DNA of 64,000 nucleotides from an uncultured Lachnospiraceae bacterium (GTDB lineage: Bacteria > Bacillota > Clostridia > Lachnospirales > Lachnospiraceae), in contig CAJTOO010000004.1 in NCBI GenBank assembly GCA_910577735.1, positions 62,001 through 126,000 of the forward strand. Direction: 5' to 3'. The notes under the pieces are model-generated. The model did not search any database, was not told the origin of the DNA, and worked only from the letters and a program-made list of their open reading frames with translations. Shown here piece after piece: positions 8,412-17,238 of this stretch. The position numbers and the translations under genes are program-made. The number at the start of each line of letters is the position of its first letter. Position 1 is the stretch's first letter.

Positions 8412-9696
8412 TTTTATGCCGCAGCAGAAAGAGGGCAAGGACGTTGGGTATGACCATGAAGGCATTGATCAGGTCGGTGCACTGCCAGACCAATTGCATG
8501 GGAATGATGGCACCCAGATAAATCATCAGTACATAGACGAGCTTATAGTACGGAATACCTTTGTTTCCCACAAGGTATTCCGTTGCTTTTTCACCAAAAT
8601 AAGACCACCCGATCAACGTGGTTACGGCGAAAGCTGCCAGGGAAATTGTCAAAAAGGCATTTCCGATGTAGGGCAGGTGGGCAAAAGCAGCGGCGGTCAG
8701 GTCAGTCTGCGCCACGCCTGACGTGGAGGCAGGGTCATAGAGCATGTTAGATACAATAACCAGACCGGTGATCAGACACATAACTACCGTGTCCCAGAAG
8801 ACGGCTGTCATGGAAACATAAGCCTGAATATGGGGATCCTTTGTGTGGGATGCTGCCGCGGCAATGGCAGAAGTGCCAATGCCGGCCTCATTGGTAAACA
8901 ATCCCCGGGCAATGCCGTAGCGCACAGCGTGCTGCAGTGTTGCCCCGGCGGCGCCGCCGGTCAGGCCGGTAAAAGAAAAAGCATCTTTCAGAATCCAGAT
9001 GATGGCAGTGGGAAGCTGGCGTCGATAGAGAATCAAGAGCAGCAGGCAGCCAAATAGATAGAAAAAGCTGATGGCAGGAACCGTGCGTTCGCACAGCGTG
9101 CCGATACTCCTGACGCCGCCCAGGATTACGGCACCGGTTAAAAGCGCCAGCGTAATCCCCACAAAGTGGGGCGAAAGATGGAAGGTGCCTGCGGCAGCCT
9201 GGGAGACGGAGTTTGCCTGTGTCGTGCAGCCAACAGCGAAAGCGGCAATCAGTGTGCACAGTGCGTAGAGACTGCCGGACATATATTTATGTAAACCATT
9301 TTTAAGCACATACATAGGGCCGCCCACATAGGTGCCGTTCGGACGGCAATCCCTGTAAAGCACACTTAAATAGCACTCGCTGTAAGCGGTAGCCATGCCC
9401 AGGATACCGGTGATCCAGCACCAGAAGATGGCACCTGGACCGCCTAAGGCCACAGCGGTAGACACACCGATGATGTTACCGGTGCCCAGGGTGGCTGCGA
9501 GAGTGGTGGATAAGGCAGAGAAGGGGGAAAGGTTATGTCCGCCTTCTTCTGCTCTGCCAAGTGATAATCGGATCGCCCGCCACAGACTGCGCTGCGGAAA
9601 ATGTAATTTCAGTGTGAAGTATACATGTGTGCCCATCAGAAGTATCAAAAGAGGAAAACCCCAGAGAAAATCATTTATGCATTCAATTATATCCAT
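8401..9696 (-). CDS. AGCS family sodium:alanine/glycine symporter
   Basis: 431 aa integral membrane protein of the alanine-or-glycine:cation symporter family. The two family signatures are present: TLGTGNIIGVSTAVALGGPG in the first third and GLFTNEAGIGTSAIAAAA in the second half. It imports small amino acids with sodium. The frame stays open to a GTG at 9729, but the family opening (MDIIECINDFLWGFPLLILL) begins at the ATG whose first base is 9696, so that start is used; neither has a strong ribosome site. It faces the chemoreceptor gene head-on and overlaps its end by 11 bases. Confidence 0.92.
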   Translation of the reverse strand: MDIIECINDFLWGFPLLILLMGTHVYFTLKLHFPQRSLWRAIRLSLGRAEEGGHNLSPFSALSTTLAATLGTGNIIGVSTAVALGGPGAIFWCWITGILGMATAYSECYLSVLYRDCRPNGTYVGGPMYVLKNGLHKYMSGSLYALCTLIAAFAVGCTTQANSVSQAAAGTFHLSPHFVGITLALLTGAVILGGVRSIGTLCERTVPAISFFYLFGCLLLLILYRRQLPTAIIWILKDAFSFTGLTGGAAGATLQHAVRYGIARGLFTNEAGIGTSAIAAAASHTKDPHIQAYVSMTAVFWDTVVMCLITGLVIVSNMLYDPASTSGVAQTDLTAAAFAHLPYIGNAFLTISLAAFAVTTLIGWSYFGEKATEYLVGNKGIPYYKLVYVLMIYLGAIIPMQLVWQCTDLINAFMVIPNVLALFLLRHKIKP

Positions 9697-9846
9697 AAAA
9701 TAAATCGTCCATGCACATGCTGTTATCACATTATATAGAATACGGTTCCTAAAAAGAACAAAAATGTGATATACTCAATGTGCACGGCTGTCAGGAAGGG
9801 GCAGGCACAGCCAAAACACCACAGATAGAGGAGGGATTGAGACTTC

Positions 9847-10221
9847 ATGAAGGAAAAGGCGTATGCCTGGGCAAAAGCCCTTTGCTATTATGCCGGAGAA
9901 AACGAAGCATTTCTACAACGATTCTGGAAGGCGCTTATACAGTCTGAGGGCGTCTACCGAGAGTTTATATACTATCTGGAACATCAGAATTTTCTCTGTG
10001 ACCATCAGATTGAGGGTTACAGTCTTGTAGATATCATGATATGGCAGATGGATCATTTTAAAGCGCAGTTAGATCGTGGAAGGGACGATATGAAAGATAA
10101 TGGGGATAAAATGCTTCTGATGGCTTTTGACACCATGTTGCAGATGGAGCAGGATCCTATGCGCTACATTTCCAGAATGCAGAGTGAAACCGGCACGGAT
10201 TATCCGGGGAAGTATGAATAA
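9847..10221 (+). CDS. conserved hypothetical protein, 124 aa
   Basis: Not recognised. The protein is soluble, mostly helical and acidic towards the C-terminus, rich in Trp, Tyr and Met, with no signal peptide or membrane helix. GGAGGG lies about 13 bases before the ATG. It ends about 136 bases before a winged-helix regulator on the same strand. The extended -10 element TGATATACT near 9768-9776 may drive it. No function is proposed. Confidence 0.75.
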   Translation: MKEKAYAWAKALCYYAGENEAFLQRFWKALIQSEGVYREFIYYLEHQNFLCDHQIEGYSLVDIMIWQMDHFKAQLDRGRDDMKDNGDKMLLMAFDTMLQMEQDPMRYISRMQSETGTDYPGKYE

Positions 10222-10357
10222 TGACAGAAAGAAACAAATTTTATCCAGGTCAGTGAAAGAGTCTTGCAGATTATATCATAACAGGATAAACTATCTATAC
10301 AACTATAGATTAAGTTTAAATGCCTTAAGACGAGTTTGCTTGCACTTGGGGGGAGAT

Positions 10358-11158
10358 ATGTTAGGGTCAATGAAGGGTATATTGGTGTGCGAAGGTGGGG
10401 CGTTTCGTAAAGTTTTAGGCAGAGTATGTATCAAAATAAAGGGAATTGAATCCGTCAAAGAATTTGATGATCCGACGCTCGTCCTTGAATATGCGAGAAA
10501 TAATATGATTTCATTTGCTGTGTTGGATATTGAAATGCTGGAGATGAAAAATTCTGATCTGGATATAGAACTGAAAAGACTGTATCCCAATATAGTCCTC
10601 ATCTATATTAATTCGTCTACTTATGATTTGCTGGAAGCTATGAGGTTCCGGGGTGATTATGGTATTATGGTCTCTTTTGACCGGTTCGAATTCCTGAAAA
10701 TGGCGAGAAGGGTAAGATGTCAGGAGAAGCGGGAAAAGATTCGTGTGGTCATGTTTGGCAGATTTCAATTCTTTGTAAGTGAACAGTTGGTGTATTTTGC
10801 CAATGCCAAAGCGAAAGAACTGCTGGCACTGTGTCTGGACCATCGGGGTGGCGAGGTTTCCATGGAAGAGGCTGTGGATAAATTATGGCCTCATAGGGCT
10901 TATGATGATAAAGTTAAGAAGTTATATCGTAAAGCAGTTACCGCTTTACAGGCAACACTGCGGGAAGCCGGTGTAGAAAAGATTTTTATCACCAGAAGAG
11001 GGGCCTGTTATGTTCATGTTGGCAATATGGAATGCGATTATTACAGTTTCTTAGAAAACAGAAACCAGGAGAAGAGTTTGTATGCCGGAAGTTATCTGTT
11101 TGACTATGAATGGGGTGAGGAAACAGTGGCGTTTCTGGACAAGATTACGGCTGAATGA
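10358..11158 (+). CDS. response-regulator-like protein with degenerate receiver and SARP-type winged helix
   Basis: 266 aa from the ATG at 10358, preceded by GGGGGGAG; the frame is open further up but without a site as good. Residues about 1-120 resemble a receiver domain. The usual phospho-Asp strand is seen (FAVLDIEMLEM), but the N-terminal acidic pair is reduced (ILVCEGGA) and the usual Lys-Pro near the end is not apparent. Residues about 125-220 form an OmpR/SARP-like winged helix (VVMFGRFQFFV, LLALCLDHRGGEVSMEEAVD, LWPHRAYDDKVKKLYRKAV). A phosphorylation-independent DNA-binding regulator is likely. Targets are unknown; the NdpA-like gene follows after 32 bases. Confidence 0.82.
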   Translation: MLGSMKGILVCEGGAFRKVLGRVCIKIKGIESVKEFDDPTLVLEYARNNMISFAVLDIEMLEMKNSDLDIELKRLYPNIVLIYINSSTYDLLEAMRFRGDYGIMVSFDRFEFLKMARRVRCQEKREKIRVVMFGRFQFFVSEQLVYFANAKAKELLALCLDHRGGEVSMEEAVDKLWPHRAYDDKVKKLYRKAVTALQATLREAGVEKIFITRRGACYVHVGNMECDYYSFLENRNQEKSLYAGSYLFDYEWGEETVAFLDKITAE

Positions 11159-11190
11159 AAGGTTAAACGGTTCTGTCAGGGAGGATTAGA

Positions 11191-12216
11191 ATGAATAAAG
11201 AGGACATAAGAATAAAGAGAATGATCATACATATTCTGGATTCTACCATCGGTATGCCGGTTTTGTCTGATACAGAACTTGACTATGGGTCGGAAGTGGC
11301 AGAGTTTGCAAGAGAGCATATTGCCAGGATCGGTTCTGGGGATGACGCCAAGGAGTGCCGCTTTTATCAGGAAGAATCGGAAGTGTATCAGATGCTGTCC
11401 GGATATGAGGATGCAGATTTTATACAGATGAGTAAGAATGCTGCCGGTCTCTTATATGAGATTATGGGCAGTAATATTGATATTCCGGCAGCGGATCTTC
11501 TGGTGGTGCGTTTTCGGGAGCAGGATTCTGAATATCTGGCGCTTCTGAAGATGAATTATAAAGCCCTTTATACCCACAGAACCATGCCGGTGCCGGAAGG
11601 AGAGGGTAACAGCAATGAGATAATCCGCCATAAATCCATTCTGCCTTCCGAGACGCAGCGGCTTTCGGAGGCAGCCATCATCAGGCTGGACGATCTGGCG
11701 GTATGGGTCATGGAGAAGAAGTATGAAGTGAATGGTGAGAAGGTGAATTACTTTTCTTATCTGTTCTTAAAGTGCAGTTCCCACCTGTCCCATAAGTCCA
11801 AATTATCCATTGTCAGCCGTGCTGTGGAAAGTGTGCAAAAGGAAGGCTTCGATGAGACGCAGCGTTTTGAAAAGCAGATGCGTGCCAAGCAGATCATGCA
11901 AGAAGAAATAGAAGAAAACGGCGGGTTTGTGGTGGAAGAGATCGCGGAGAAGATTTTTGACGATCAGCCGGAATTAAAAGTGGCCTTTCAGGATAAGATG
12001 GAAAAGTATGACATGGTCAAAGAGAAGATTGAACCGCAGAGTGAGAATACGGTGCGCAAATATCAGAGCCAGCATCTTTTTACAGATACAGGGATAGAGA
12101 TCAAGATACCGATGGAACAGTACAAGAATCCCAGAAGCGTGGAATTTATCACAAATCCGGATGGGACAGTTTCCGTACTGATTAAGAATATTGAGCATCT
12201 GGAAGCAAAATTATAG
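11191..12216 (+). CDS. nucleoid-associated protein, NdpA/YejK family
   Basis: 341 aa, the usual length for the family. The start (IKRMIIHILDSTIGMPVLSD) and the middle part (PAADLLVVRFREQDSEYLAL, then LPSETQRLSEAAIIRLDD) are typical of the 37-kDa nucleoid-associated family found in Gram-positive and Gram-negative bacteria. It is predicted to be a cytoplasmic chromosome-binding protein. GGGAGG precedes the ATG. It lies 32 bases after the winged-helix regulator and 27 before the DUF2974 gene, so the three may be co-transcribed. Confidence 0.85.
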   Translation: MNKEDIRIKRMIIHILDSTIGMPVLSDTELDYGSEVAEFAREHIARIGSGDDAKECRFYQEESEVYQMLSGYEDADFIQMSKNAAGLLYEIMGSNIDIPAADLLVVRFREQDSEYLALLKMNYKALYTHRTMPVPEGEGNSNEIIRHKSILPSETQRLSEAAIIRLDDLAVWVMEKKYEVNGEKVNYFSYLFLKCSSHLSHKSKLSIVSRAVESVQKEGFDETQRFEKQMRAKQIMQEEIEENGGFVVEEIAEKIFDDQPELKVAFQDKMEKYDMVKEKIEPQSENTVRKYQSQHLFTDTGIEIKIPMEQYKNPRSVEFITNPDGTVSVLIKNIEHLEAKL

Positions 12217-12243
12217 GCACGCAGGCAGAGAGGAACACTGAAT

Positions 12244-13413
12244 ATGGGGACGATTCTGGATTATCTGAAAGAATATGGTGATTATTCCTTCGTGGAAAAA
12301 CCTTTTAGTGACGTGGACAGCCTGGTTCTCTGCCAGTTTGCATACTTGAAGTTTGACGGACTGGCGCCCGGCCCCATGGAGAAGTGTGAGCCTGTCAGCG
12401 TGCAGGAACTGGCGCAGCATGAGGACTATGACCACCTTTACGCTGACGAACGCTATCGGAAGGACAATACCGCACTTTTTCAGAGAATCTGTAAAAGCAG
12501 ACGGTTTGGGGATATGCGGGTGTGGAATTATGTAAACCAAATTGAACCTGATCAGGAAACTCAGTTTTCCGCGGTAGTCTGTGGACTTTCTGAGGGGATT
12601 GTTTATGTGGCTTTCCGGGGAACGGACGAAAATATTGTGGGCTGGAAGGAAGATCTGAATCTGGCCTTTTCAGAACCCGTGCCAGGGCAGAGGTTAAGCG
12701 TTGCTTATTTAGAGCAGGCGGCGCAGACGATTGCAGGCGGCTTTTATGTGGGCGGTCACTCCAAGGGCGGGAATCTGGCAGTCTATGCATCCATGAACTG
12801 CAGCGTTTCTGTGCGGGAGAGGATTGTCAGGATTTATGATCATGATGGACCGGGGTTTCGGCCAGAGGTCAGACAAAAGGGCGCCTATGAAGAGATTCAG
12901 GATAGAATCTGCAAGTCAGTGCCCCGCTCATCCCTTGTGGGCATGCTTCTCTATGCGGAAGGAAATTATACGGTGGTGGAGAGTAAGACCATCGGGCTGG
13001 CCCAGCATAATCCTTACACGTGGCTGATCAGGGGGGACTCGTTCAAAATTGTGGAGGAGATTCGGCCAGGGCGTAAGTTTATGGACCAGGCGCTCAATGA
13101 ATGGATTCTTTCTCTGGATCAGGAGCAGATGCATACCTTTGTGGATACTTTCTATCGTGTGGTGCAGGCATCTGAGACGGACAATCTGATTGACTTTACG
13201 GCTAATTGGTTTAAGAGCATCCACAGAATCGGCGTGGCTCTCAAGGAAGTGGACAGGGACACGGCAGATGTGATTCTGCAGATCATGCGCGCGCTTTTTG
13301 ATATCGTATCGGTGCATGCCAAAGAGCAGGTCAAGAGCAGACGGGGATTGCAGAAGGAGAAGTTCGAGGAAGGAATCAGTCAGCTGGAGCAGCATTTCAG
13401 GAAAGAGAAATAA
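12244..13413 (+). CDS. DUF2974 (Mbeg1-like) alpha/beta hydrolase
   Basis: 389 aa. The N-terminal DYLKEYGDYSFVEKPFSDVD and the SLVLCQFAYLKFDG segment match the DUF2974 family. The nucleophile elbow GGHSKGGNLAVYA carries the catalytic Ser, and YVAFRGTDENIVGWKEDL resembles lipase class 3 proteins, so a lipase or esterase fold is expected. The protein has no signal peptide and is cytoplasmic. Substrate unknown. Its last 17 bases overlap the end of the opposing C26 gene. Confidence 0.88.
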   Translation: MGTILDYLKEYGDYSFVEKPFSDVDSLVLCQFAYLKFDGLAPGPMEKCEPVSVQELAQHEDYDHLYADERYRKDNTALFQRICKSRRFGDMRVWNYVNQIEPDQETQFSAVVCGLSEGIVYVAFRGTDENIVGWKEDLNLAFSEPVPGQRLSVAYLEQAAQTIAGGFYVGGHSKGGNLAVYASMNCSVSVRERIVRIYDHDGPGFRPEVRQKGAYEEIQDRICKSVPRSSLVGMLLYAEGNYTVVESKTIGLAQHNPYTWLIRGDSFKIVEEIRPGRKFMDQALNEWILSLDQEQMHTFVDTFYRVVQASETDNLIDFTANWFKSIHRIGVALKEVDRDTADVILQIMRALFDIVSVHAKEQVKSRRGLQKEKFEEGISQLEQHFRKEK

Positions 13414-14035
13414 AATACCGGAACAAGGATTCGCCGCCCTGCGCCCAGAAACGTTCCGGATGCCATTGTACGGCAAACAAGGGCAGAAAGGCATGGAACA
13501 GTCCTTCTATCACATTGTCATCTGCCCGGCAGGCGCAGACGAGTCCGTCACCCAGACGGTCCACAGCCTGGTGATGCGCTGAGTTTACCAGGGTGCTGTT
13601 GCCGTAGAGCTCATAGAAAAAGTCATTGTGGTTCAGGGCACTGTGATAGACGAGGTGCGTTTGATCTCTTCCCGTCCATTTATGCCGGTCTGCGGTGTCG
13701 ATGTGTTGTCTGATATCGCCGCCAAAATGAACATTGATAATCTGAAGGCCTTTGCAGATACCCAGCACAGGCTTTTTTTGTTCTATAAAAAGGGCGAGGG
13801 CTTTCAACTGCAGAATATCCAGCTCCGTATCAATCTGACGGGAACCATGATCTGTCTGTCCGAACAGGATGGGGGCGATGTCTCCGCCGCCGGGAAGGAG
13901 CAGATGACTGGAAAGGGCCGCTTGTGCAGGATCCAGTGTGGTGTGGTGGGAGACTTCCAGCCGTTTCAGGGCAGTTTCGTAGTTTACGGTATCTTTGCTG
14001 CGGCCAAGAATGGCAACATGAGGGTAGGGCTGCAT
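13397..14035 (-). CDS. gamma-glutamyl-gamma-aminobutyrate hydrolase family (peptidase C26)
   Basis: 212 aa class-I glutamine-amidotransferase fold. The catalytic Cys is in LGICKGLQ, preceded by LLPGGGDIAP. A substrate loop NSAHHQAV and the His-Glu pair in AVQWHPERF complete the triad. Family members cleave gamma-glutamyl bonds, as in putrescine breakdown (PuuD) or related compounds. No puu genes are nearby, so the substrate is open. At 212 aa it is a little shorter than PuuD. AGAAAGGA precedes the start. It converges on the DUF2974 gene with a 17-base overlap. Confidence 0.88.
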   Translation of the reverse strand: MQPYPHVAILGRSKDTVNYETALKRLEVSHHTTLDPAQAALSSHLLLPGGGDIAPILFGQTDHGSRQIDTELDILQLKALALFIEQKKPVLGICKGLQIINVHFGGDIRQHIDTADRHKWTGRDQTHLVYHSALNHNDFFYELYGNSTLVNSAHHQAVDRLGDGLVCACRADDNVIEGLFHAFLPLFAVQWHPERFWAQGGESLFRYFISLS

Positions 14036-14257
14036 GGAGGATTCCTTTCTGGTATCGTGTGTGATGATATAGTATAGTTTATGTGTCGGGAAGGAATTTG
14101 CCAGAAACTTTCACATAAATTTTCCGGCAGATTGTTAAAAAGTCATTGTGTTATGTGTGGAAATCTAATATAATTTAGATATACTTAAAATAATTTAGCA
14201 AAACATATAAATATGTTGTGCTGGAAAAGGAAATTATCAGGAAAGAGGGTAAGGTGT

Positions 14258-15766
14258 ATGGCAAAGTTATTTATCAATGAGAGGAACAAAAAGGGACACA
14301 TCAATCCGGAACTCTATGGTCATTTTGCAGAGCATCTGGGAAGATGCATCTATGAAGGACTCTATGTGGGAGAGAACTCAGATATTCCCAATGTGAACGG
14401 AATGCGTAAGGATGTGGTGGAAGCTTTAAAGGAAATGCAGATTCCGGTACTTCGCTGGCCGGGCGGCTGCTTTGCGGACGAGTATCACTGGAGAGACGGC
14501 ATCGGTCCGAAAGAAGAACGTAAAAAGATGATCAATACACATTGGGGCGGCGTGGTGGAAGATAACAGCTTTGGCACTCATGAGTTTTTTGAACTGTGTG
14601 AGCAGTTGGGATGCAAGACCTACGTGAACGGCAATGTGGGAAGCGGCACAGTGCAGGAGATGAGCGAGTGGGTAGAGTATATTACCTTTGACGGGGTATC
14701 CCCGATGGCGGATCTGCGGAAAAAGAACGGTCATGAGAAGCCCTGGAAGATAGATTACTTTGGCGTTGGGAATGAGAACTGGGGCTGCGGCGGCAATATG
14801 ACGCCGGAGTATTATGCGAACCTGTACAGAAGATATCAGACCTATGTGAGGCAGTATAGTGCAGACAAGCCTGTTAAGAAGATCTGCGGCGGGGCTAACT
14901 CGGATGAATACTACTGGACCGAGAAAGTGATGGATACCTGCTTTGCAATGCCGCAGCCGCCTGCAGCCCACGGCTATATGGACGGTCTTTCCCTGCATTA
15001 TTATGTGTTCCCGGGTACGTGGGAAAAGAAAGGCAGCGCTACGCAGTTTGATGAGAATGACTGGTATAATACATTGAAGAAAGCTGTGTTTATGAAAGAA
15101 CTGGTGGAGCGGCACGGTGCCATCATGGATCAGTATGACCCGAAGAAACAAATTGGTATGATAGTGGATGAGTGGGGCTGCTGGTTTGATGTGGAGCCGG
15201 GCACCAATCCGGGATTCCTCTATCAGCAGAACACCATGCGGGACGCGTTGGTAGCGGGTGTGACCCTCAATATCTTCAACAAGCACTGTGACCGCGTGAA
15301 GATGGCCTGTATCGCGCAGATGGTCAATGTACTGCAGTCCGTGATACTGACAGAAGGACCGAAGATGATACTTACGCCGACCTATCATGTGTTCCATATG
15401 TATAAACACCATCAGGATGCAGACTTGGTGGAGAGTTTCCTTGAGGGAAATAAAATGACGGGTGCTGCGGATGATTGTCAGGTACCTTTCCTGGATGAGT
15501 CTGTGTCTGTGGATAAAGAGGGATATGTGAATGTGACGCTGACGAACCTTTCTGTCAATGAGGATGCACCGGTGGAGATGACGTTCGCGGAACTTATACC
15601 TGCACAGATTACAGCGGCGATTCTGCAGGGAGAAGCACATGCTTATAATACCTTTGAGGAGCCGGAGAAAGTGAAGGAAGAGAAGTTTGATGCCTATGAA
15701 GTGAAAGATGGGAAGATAATCTTCACGGCACCGGCAGGCAGTGTGATCAGCTTCCGTATCCGGTAG
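14258..15766 (+). CDS. GH51 alpha-N-arabinofuranosidase
   Basis: 502 aa, no signal peptide, so intracellular. The family opening (INPELYGHFAEHLGRCIYEG) and the substrate loop VLRWPGGCFADEYHWRDGIG are clear. The acid/base Glu is in GVGNENWGCGG and the nucleophile Glu in VDEWGCW. It removes terminal arabinofuranosyl groups from imported arabino-oligosaccharides and usually works as a hexamer. The start at 14258 follows GAAAGAGGGTAAGG; the earlier in-frame ATG at 14213 is weaker. No arabinose operon surrounds it: it is a lone glycosidase followed by DUF6171. Confidence 0.95.
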   Translation: MAKLFINERNKKGHINPELYGHFAEHLGRCIYEGLYVGENSDIPNVNGMRKDVVEALKEMQIPVLRWPGGCFADEYHWRDGIGPKEERKKMINTHWGGVVEDNSFGTHEFFELCEQLGCKTYVNGNVGSGTVQEMSEWVEYITFDGVSPMADLRKKNGHEKPWKIDYFGVGNENWGCGGNMTPEYYANLYRRYQTYVRQYSADKPVKKICGGANSDEYYWTEKVMDTCFAMPQPPAAHGYMDGLSLHYYVFPGTWEKKGSATQFDENDWYNTLKKAVFMKELVERHGAIMDQYDPKKQIGMIVDEWGCWFDVEPGTNPGFLYQQNTMRDALVAGVTLNIFNKHCDRVKMACIAQMVNVLQSVILTEGPKMILTPTYHVFHMYKHHQDADLVESFLEGNKMTGAADDCQVPFLDESVSVDKEGYVNVTLTNLSVNEDAPVEMTFAELIPAQITAAILQGEAHAYNTFEEPEKVKEEKFDAYEVKDGKIIFTAPAGSVISFRIR

Positions 15767-15852
15767 GTTCAGTTTCTGGAAAGATGTGCATACAGAATGG
15801 GAAGGATAGGCATGTAGAAAGAAAGTCCGGATGCAGAAAGGAGAATAGCAGT

Positions 15853-16149
15853 ATGGAGACAGGAACAAAGCGTGTCTGCCACAAGTGTCTGACCAGAGAC
15901 ATGGATGAAAAAGAGTACTTTGAGAATCTGCATACCTACATTGCCAATCTGGATGAGGAGTTAAAGGTTTCAGAGCCGCTTTATGAAAAGCGGCTCTCAC
16001 TTTGCAAATCCTGCGATTATCTGTATAATGGTATGTGCAGGGCCTGTGGCTGTTACGTGGAGCTGCGGGCAGCGATGAAAAAGAACAGTTGTCCTTATGA
16101 TACATGGAAGGCAGAGGATGTCAGAGAAGAAGCCGGAGAGACTCTGTAA
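15853..16149 (+). CDS. DUF6171 family cysteine-rich small protein
   Basis: 98 aa from the ATG after AAGGAG. It carries four cysteine pairs or singles arranged as CHKC near the start, then CKSCDYL, CRACGC and a final C, which match DUF6171 and suggest zinc binding. The RLSLCKSCDYLYNGMCRAC segment is the best-conserved part. Function unknown. An 11-bp perfect inverted repeat lies inside the coding sequence at 15972-15997. The next gene begins 23 bases on. Confidence 0.8.
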   Translation: METGTKRVCHKCLTRDMDEKEYFENLHTYIANLDEELKVSEPLYEKRLSLCKSCDYLYNGMCRACGCYVELRAAMKKNSCPYDTWKAEDVREEAGETL

Positions 16150-16172
16150 GGAACCGGAGGAGGGAATGGACT

Positions 16173-16502
16173 TTGAAAGCAGCGGAGAATATCATGCTTG
16201 GCATATGGTGTGCGGCGGCAACCTTTGTCACGCCCGTCTGGCTGACCGTGGGATTTTTGGATATTACAGGACTTATTTATCAATATGATGGCATGGTGGA
16301 CGAAGGGACAGCAGGCATCATGGGGGTTATAGAACTGACGCTGTGGGGGCTGTTTGTTCTGTTTCCGGATATCTGGTTTCTGAAACGTATGAAGTCGCAG
16401 GGATGGCGGAAAGTATGCTATGCATTGGGTGGTATGGCGGTTTTGATATTGTTGTGTTTGGCTTTGTGTAAATGGAATATAATCAGGTTTGTGGCAGGGT
16501 AG
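16173..16502 (+). CDS. small membrane protein, three helices
   Basis: 109 aa from a TTG at 16173 that follows GGAGGAGGG by about eight bases; the frame also runs further upstream inside DUF6171 without a ribosome site. Three hydrophobic helices are visible (LGIWCAAATFVTPVWLTVGF, IMGVIELTLWGLFVLF, VCYALGGMAVLILLCLAL). No family is recognised. Close spacing suggests co-transcription with DUF6171, and a terminator follows at once. Confidence 0.65.
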   Translation: MKAAENIMLGIWCAAATFVTPVWLTVGFLDITGLIYQYDGMVDEGTAGIMGVIELTLWGLFVLFPDIWFLKRMKSQGWRKVCYALGGMAVLILLCLALCKWNIIRFVAG

Positions 16503-16503
16503 G

Positions 16504-16540
16504 GAGCCGCTTGCATTGCAGGCGGCTCTGTTTCTTTTTG
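16504..16540 (+). terminator. terminator hairpin, copy A of the GAGCCGC repeat
   Basis: GAGCCGC and GCGGCTC arms around TTGCATTGCAG, followed by TGTTTCTTTTT. Nearly the same sequence recurs at 18287-18313 on the other side of sigma pair 2. Confidence 0.75.
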
Positions 16541-16654
16541 TTAAGGGCTTTAGGCAGTTCAAAGCAGCAGATGCTGAATCCGTCAGTGCTTATATCGGCA
16601 GCTTGCATGGAACAATGGGGTGAAAAAGAAATTAAAAATGATAGAGATCGTGTG

Positions 16655-16681
16655 ACCTTTTCCTTATTTCTTTCATCTAAT
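16655..16681 (+). promoter_or_regulatory. ECF-type promoter of sigma gene 2
   Basis: ACCTTTT (16655-16661), 14 bases, TCTAAT (16676-16681). Same pattern and spacing as the promoters at 3602 and 26675, 74 bases before the sigma start. Confidence 0.6.
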
Positions 16682-16691
16682 TAGTGTAAAG

Positions 16692-16715
16692 TGAAACGGC
16701 CGTTTCATGAAACGG
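16692..16715 (+). promoter_or_regulatory. triple inverted half-site downstream of the sigma 2 promoter
   Basis: Three adjacent 8-base half-sites, TGAAACGG, CCGTTTCA and TGAAACGG, so that each neighbouring pair makes a perfect 16-bp palindrome. It starts 10 bases after the -10 element, where the 5' end of the mRNA should lie. It could be an operator or an RNA switch between two hairpins. Confidence 0.6.
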
Positions 16716-16755
16716 GAAAAATGCCCGTAATTTTAAGAATAAGGAACCAGAGAAG

Positions 16756-17238
16756 ATGAACAAGAAACAGTTTACGACACAGGTACTTGAGGCTGAAAAG
16801 AGCCTGTATCACATTGCCAAGTCCATTTTAGGAGATGATGAGGACTGTGCGGATGCGATGCAAAATGCAATCTTACATGCTTTTGAGAAATTACATACGT
16901 TACGCAATGAGAGGTATTTTAAGACATGGCTCACAAGAATACTGATCAATGAATGTAACCATATCATTCGTTCCAGAAAGGAGCAGATTCCATACGAGGA
17001 TTACTATGAATCCCGGACATCTGTAGAACAGGAGAATTATTCACCGGTATATGAGGCAGTCAGGGAATTGGAGGACAACTATAGAATGCCCTTTGTTCTG
17101 TTTTATGTGGAGGGCTTCTCTATTAAAGAAATCTGTCAGATTTTAGAGCTGTCACAAGGTACAGTGAAAACAAGATTGTATCGGAGCCGAAAATTGTTAA
17201 AAGAAAAATTAGCGGGAGTGTATGAATATGAAGAATAG
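16756..17238 (+). CDS. ECF RNA polymerase sigma factor (pair 2)
   Basis: 160 aa ECF sigma factor. Region 2 reads DCADAMQNAILHAFEKLHTL and KTWLTRILINECNHIIR. Region 4 reads FYVEGFSIKEICQILELSQG, then VKTRLYRSRKLLKEKL. The stop overlaps the start of the DUF4179 gene by 17 bases, which implies translational coupling of sigma and anti-sigma. The promoter has the pattern common to all three ECF genes, and the 5' region contains the triple half-site. Its regulon probably includes its own operon. Confidence 0.93.
   Translation: MNKKQFTTQVLEAEKSLYHIAKSILGDDEDCADAMQNAILHAFEKLHTLRNERYFKTWLTRILINECNHIIRSRKEQIPYEDYYESRTSVEQENYSPVYEAVRELEDNYRMPFVLFYVEGFSIKEICQILELSQGTVKTRLYRSRKLLKEKLAGVYEYEE

Noticed and set aside
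14426..16105. Long 559-aa open frame opposite the GH51 gene
   Set aside because: Antisense shadow of a clear GH51 gene; no start signals and no recognisable domains.
16692..16729. TGAAAC...CGTA as a SigW-type promoter for sigma gene 2
   Set aside because: Spacing is 12 or 28 bases rather than about 16; the ACCTTTT/TCTAAT pair just upstream is shared by all three ECF genes and fits better.
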